Part shown: one piece after another, positions 4,601-6,047 of the stretch
How the letters are laid out: every line of letters begins with the position of its first letter
How positions within the stretch are numbered: position 1 is the stretch's first letter
Source of the DNA: Anaerolineae bacterium
Lineage (GTDB): Bacteria > Chloroflexota > Anaerolineae > Aggregatilineales > Aggregatilineaceae
Assembly (NCBI GenBank): GCA_016929355.1
Contig: JAFGJA010000061.1
Coordinates: 1 to 6,047 of the forward strand
Direction of reading: 5' to 3'
Length of the DNA: 6,047 nucleotides
Notes under the pieces: generated by a model
Databases searched by the model: none
Seen by the model: the letters and a program-made list of their open reading frames with translations, nothing else
Told to the model about the DNA's origin: nothing
Position numbers and translations under genes: made by a program

Positions 4601-6047
4601 ATTCAGCCGATAATCAGGCAGATAACAGCGCCGCCGGTAAGACAGATGATCAAACCGATGCTCAGGAAGAAAAATCAGGTGGCGGGCGCTTCGGATTTCT
4701 CCGCCGCCGACGCGATACGGGTGAAGCAGAAACCAGCGCAAACGCTGTTGATGCGCTAGCCCAGTCGGCCACATCCGATAAATCAGGCGACGTTAGCAGC
4801 GCCGCCAGGCCGGATGCGACCAGTGATGAGGCACTTCCCCCGATTCCAGTGCCGTCGCATCGCAGTTCAGCCGCAGCTACAGTGAGCGAAGGCGAAGCCG
4901 CAGCGAGTACAGACGCAGAACCGGTGAAACCATCGCGGTTTGGCAGCTTATTCCGGCGCGGCAAGTCCGAAGCAGCAGAGGCAGCAACAGAGACGGAAGC
5001 CGAGATAGCGTCAGTGGCGGTAGTAGAACCAGTAGAGGCAAAAACCGCGCCAACGGCAACTGCCCCTACATCACCACCCACGCGACCTGATCGCGCTGCC
5101 GCGCAAGCGGGCGATGAAACACCCGCGCCATCAGCGCAGACAGAAGACGAATTTGCCCACCGGTTCGGTAGGCCGCGCCCAGAACGTGATTCGCAAACTG
5201 AAACCACGCGATATACCGATTCCGAACGCTCGGCGGCAGCGTTTGATCGATCCGCATCGCGCGCCACCGGCAGCACGTCCGACGGTGAGCGTCCCCGCCG
5301 CCGCATACCGTCCCTGACGAGTCCGTTTACCGATCTGGATGATGAAGCCACCGCCGATGAAAAATCGGAACAAGATGAAGTGCGTGCCGAACAGCACGGA
5401 TCGAACGTCTTGGCGGCGGCGGCAGGTATGGCGGGAATAATGGGGGCCGCGACGGTCATGGATAGTTTGAATCGCCGCCGCGCACCAACCGCAGACGCGG
5501 AGTCTGACGATACGACGCCCGACGATGCAGAGCAGATGGATCGTTTCCCGCGCCGCACATTGCCGGGGATGCAGCGTTACCCAACCGGGCGATCTGCGAA
5601 TGGGGATGCTGAAAACGCAGCGCCTACCGGTCAAACCGTAGCGGCGGAGTCAGCTAATGCAGCAGAAACAGCAGACAAGATCGTCTCTGCGCCCCATACA
5701 TCAAATGATCCGTTGCCAACGCAGCGCGCGTCATCACCGGCACGGTTTGCCAGTCCGTTTGCATCGTCGGCGGCGGTTGGCACAGAAGACAGAAATTCGG
5801 ACACATCAGATGCAATAGACGCAACAGATGATGCGCAAGCAGCAACACAACCTGCCGCGCGTGTCTCGCCGTTTGGTGCGCTTGATGATGAGCCGGATCA
5901 TGACGCCGCGGAAGCCGAAATCACCCAAACCGCATCAGAACCGCGCGCGCAACCGGCCCGGCCTGACTTGCTCCGCCGCCGCCAAAAATTGACCGAGCGC
6001 AATCGCGCGGCCCGGTTCGCCCCAGTACCTAAAATGGGACAAACCGC
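1699..6047 (+). CDS. ftsK: Giant FtsK/SpoIIIE-like DNA translocase, N-terminal part (3' end outside window)
   Basis: FtsK anchors at the division septum and pumps chromosomal DNA through a hexameric ATPase. Only the N-terminal 1449 codons are visible, in one unbroken frame. Residues 1-593 are charged, low-complexity and Arg/Asp/Ser-rich, with tandem repeats at about 205-415. Residues 594-783 form a four-helix block: TM1 about 602-624, TM2 651-668, TM3 680-700, a loop with five glycines (723-727), TM4 744-762, then LSLVELL (764-770). This order and the G-rich loop before TM4 resemble the FtsK N-terminal membrane domain. Residues 784-1449 are an Ala/Glu/Arg-rich linker. Arg-rich stretches flank both ends of the block, so both disordered arms should face the cytoplasm. 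The Walker motor and gamma domain, expected downstream, are not in the window, so the identification rests on the membrane block and layout. The pre-TM extension is far longer than usual. A later start at Met488 is possible but has no ribosome site. It could instead be another four-helix membrane protein. Confidence 0.75.
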   Translation, partial: MRRPGRQQADDDERQPKDEQNERRGFRLGRSRDDTTDSDNDRGSGRDTASGDDWNFARNRYAGMRRPQGTDTGKPADKDSKKDDDSGGGRSFLRRNRGGEADEADKTNKKDDDAGGGRRFFRRGQDDDNKADAKNEPRARSSASFAAGGTPSTSARSKKDDADDDKDKSGGRFNRFRLGGKKEDDANSDKQTEDRLKSAAERRGSQSRRTSATSPFRSERDKDDTTHTERRTGSSYLDRNRTGTGGSSSSGSSASPYRSPSQSRRTSATSPFRSERDQDDTTHTEQRTGSSYLDRNRTGTGGSSSSSSSSSSPYRSSSSANRTPASSFSRRDRDDDEKKDDDARDQRTGSSYLDRNRTGTGGSSSSPYPSSSQTSRTPASSFSRRDRDDDERKDDDARDRRPGSPYQSQRPATPSSNFDRSRTSPTGVAPRSSRPAGAPRPTGRTEETKKPEEKKGGIFSRLSGSRGKQPDAAKPAEKKDASPPRSSMLRSGTATGTTPGAATSRQSTTSRSSASSGQIARARPADTSTTRRSSPHKSAAQSAVKAESPAAARKSNRRARPVDAPKQRSRAGVKKSDPLPDAQAKGAFTLHQGLDLDRKLDLIGLTLIFFAVITFSAVLPSLSFGAMPQPEGGLSGTVNDILSQAFGRGKIVWPIVAFGLGVWLMVQKFEDAHIELDYFRIVGVISLYACALTWIQMIELFNNTQPSIELFEPISRTLALDDGGGGGWIGHQIYILLLGQLLDFGAISVLVAWLVMSLMLTFDLSLVELLAPVIGFFGFLHIDRAARARKRAAKEAMTADVMAAMRPGEKAEQLTLAAAANTTQAASTDAAPAVPDPNSPPKPPPEHRHRRLLGRRGKEETEDTQPEAAEAAEPAVATEASESVEAPQVGQAAQVPSRSTPIINRRPAYADSAEAVDDTGAAQAGAAQEASITPANEEADAAEGPARRRMPRLRRTTGSMDAVKVEDHSADNQADNSAAGKTDDQTDAQEEKSGGGRFGFLRRRRDTGEAETSANAVDALAQSATSDKSGDVSSAARPDATSDEALPPIPVPSHRSSAAATVSEGEAAASTDAEPVKPSRFGSLFRRGKSEAAEAATETEAEIASVAVVEPVEAKTAPTATAPTSPPTRPDRAAAQAGDETPAPSAQTEDEFAHRFGRPRPERDSQTETTRYTDSERSAAAFDRSASRATGSTSDGERPRRRIPSLTSPFTDLDDEATADEKSEQDEVRAEQHGSNVLAAAAGMAGIMGAATVMDSLNRRRAPTADAESDDTTPDDAEQMDRFPRRTLPGMQRYPTGRSANGDAENAAPTGQTVAAESANAAETADKIVSAPHTSNDPLPTQRASSPARFASPFASSAAVGTEDRNSDTSDAIDATDDAQAATQPAARVSPFGALDDEPDHDAAEAEITQTASEPRAQPARPDLLRRRQKLTERNRAARFAPVPKMGQT
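1939..2241 (+). other. N-terminal disordered arm with repeated basic-aromatic motifs
   Basis: Residues 81-181 alternate Lys/Asp runs with short Gly-Arg-aromatic motifs: GGGRSFLRR (87-95), GGGRRFFRRG (115-124) and GGRFNRFRLGG (170-180). The first two are preceded by KKDDD and lie exactly 28 residues apart, so they look like a diverged duplication. A further relative, GGIFSRLSGSRGK, sits at 456-468. No fold is expected. The motif spacing and charge alternation suggest a polyampholyte with several equal docking or nucleic-acid/membrane-binding sites. That role is inferred. Confidence 0.6.
2311..2950 (+). repeat. In-frame tandem repeat array inside the FtsK-like gene
   Basis: Unit 1 (2311-2478, 168 bp, 56 codons) is followed by unit 2 from 2479. 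Over the first 126 bases I count 7 differences, so the duplication is recent. A core encoding RTGSSYLDRNRTGTGG starts at 2389, 2557 and 2737, with a decayed fourth copy (RPGSPYQSQR) from 2899. The periods are 168, 180 and 162 bases, all multiples of three. A second module encoding RTPASSFSRRDRDDD recurs at 2662 and 2824. Each core ends in a Ser tract of AGY codons of different length. All units keep the frame, which shows selection for an open but length-tolerant region. Confidence 0.9.
2605..2634 (+). repeat. AGY trinucleotide microsatellite (ten Ser codons)
   Basis: Ten consecutive AGC/AGT codons encode poly-Ser in repeat unit 2. The equivalent tract is interrupted by Gly and Ala in unit 1 (2437-2457) and has only four codons in unit 3 (2785-2796). 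The differing lengths point to replication slippage in steps of one codon. Confidence 0.85.
3478..4047 (+). other. Four-helix FtsK-type membrane domain (residues 594-783)
   Basis: The only hydrophobic block of the giant protein. Helix 1 follows LDLDRKLDLIG. A short loop with PEGGLSGTVNDILSQAFGRGK precedes helix 2 (IVWPIVAFGLGVWLMV). Helix 3 begins FRIVGVISLYACALTW. A loop with DDGGGGGWIG leads to an amphipathic stretch (IYILLLGQLL), then helix 4 (FGAISVLVAWLVMSLMLTF), SLVELL and a further hydrophobic patch (APVIGFFGFLHI, 771-782). In FtsK this domain targets and anchors the protein at the septum. Arg/Lys clusters at 785-794 fit a cytoplasmic exit. Confidence 0.75.
4048..6047 (+). other. Ala/Glu/Arg-rich disordered linker of the FtsK-like protein
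   Basis: Residues 784-1449 and beyond lack any predicted fold. Acidic Ala-rich stretches are broken by basic motifs: HRRLLGRRGK (849-858), ARRRMPRLRR (946-955), GGRFGFLRRRR (995-1005) and SRFGSLFRRGK (1079-1089), cousins of those in the N-terminal arm. Further on, SPF-x-x-LDDE-type motifs appear (1208-1216 and 1390-1398). One Ala/Gly/Met-rich hydrophobic patch lies at 1237-1254. The end, RPDLLRRRQKLTERNRAARF, looks helical and basic. In FtsK the linker between membrane domain and motor is variable in sequence and length and binds divisome partners. Confidence 0.6.

Noticed and set aside
1796..4759. Several plus-strand frames of 99-178 codons in another phase (1796-2233, 2447-2983, 3086-3385, 4325-4759)
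   Set aside because: All are nested in the continuous frame starting at 1699, have biased compositions produced by the repeats, and show no recognisable domain.
4662..5558. A 298-codon open frame on the minus strand
   Set aside because: It is antisense to the linker of the giant frame. Its Ser/Ala/Val-rich product is what antisense reading of GC-rich Ala/Glu/Arg codons gives, and no ribosome site or family motif is seen.

Overview
The window is a piece of a bacterial chromosome with mid-to-high GC, dense coding and canonical sigma-70-type promoters. It holds three genes. No RNA gene, insertion sequence, CRISPR array, origin or convincing terminator was seen. The transmembrane block and the very long low-complexity regions of the right-hand gene resemble FtsK proteins of Chloroflexota (Anaerolineae-like). 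That placement is an inference from protein style, with no marker gene to confirm it.

Left part (1-1407, minus strand): a two-gene drug-resistance-type operon. A TetR-family repressor (793-1407, GTG start, strong Shine-Dalgarno) is followed 37 bases later by a 14-TM-type (DHA2, EmrB/QacA) MFS efflux permease (1-755), whose C-terminal part lies beyond the left edge. The operon has a clear promoter (1441-1469). Two similar inverted repeats with centres 20 bp apart lie on its spacer and start region, which suggests autorepression relieved by a ligand.

Middle (1408-1698): a 291-base divergent intergenic region. It holds the tetR promoter and operators, some short repeats, and a good extended -10 promoter (1588-1615) for the rightward gene.

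Right part (1699-6047, plus strand): one uninterrupted reading frame of at least 1449 codons that runs off the window. Its only globular-looking part is a four-helix membrane block (about residues 594-783) matching the N-terminal membrane domain of FtsK/SpoIIIE DNA translocases. The ATPase motor would lie downstream and is not visible. Around 590 residues of charged, Ser/Arg/Asp-rich, repeat-bearing sequence precede the first membrane helix, where typical FtsK proteins have only a short tail. At least 665 residues of Ala/Glu/Arg-rich linker follow the last helix. A short aromatic-basic motif of the type G-G-R-F-x-x-F/L-R-R recurs eight times, four on each side of the membrane block. A recently duplicated 168-bp repeat with variable poly-Ser tracts sits in the N-terminal part.

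The most unusual content is this giant, membrane-anchored, largely disordered FtsK-like protein. The efflux operon is ordinary, but its operator pair is cleanly readable.
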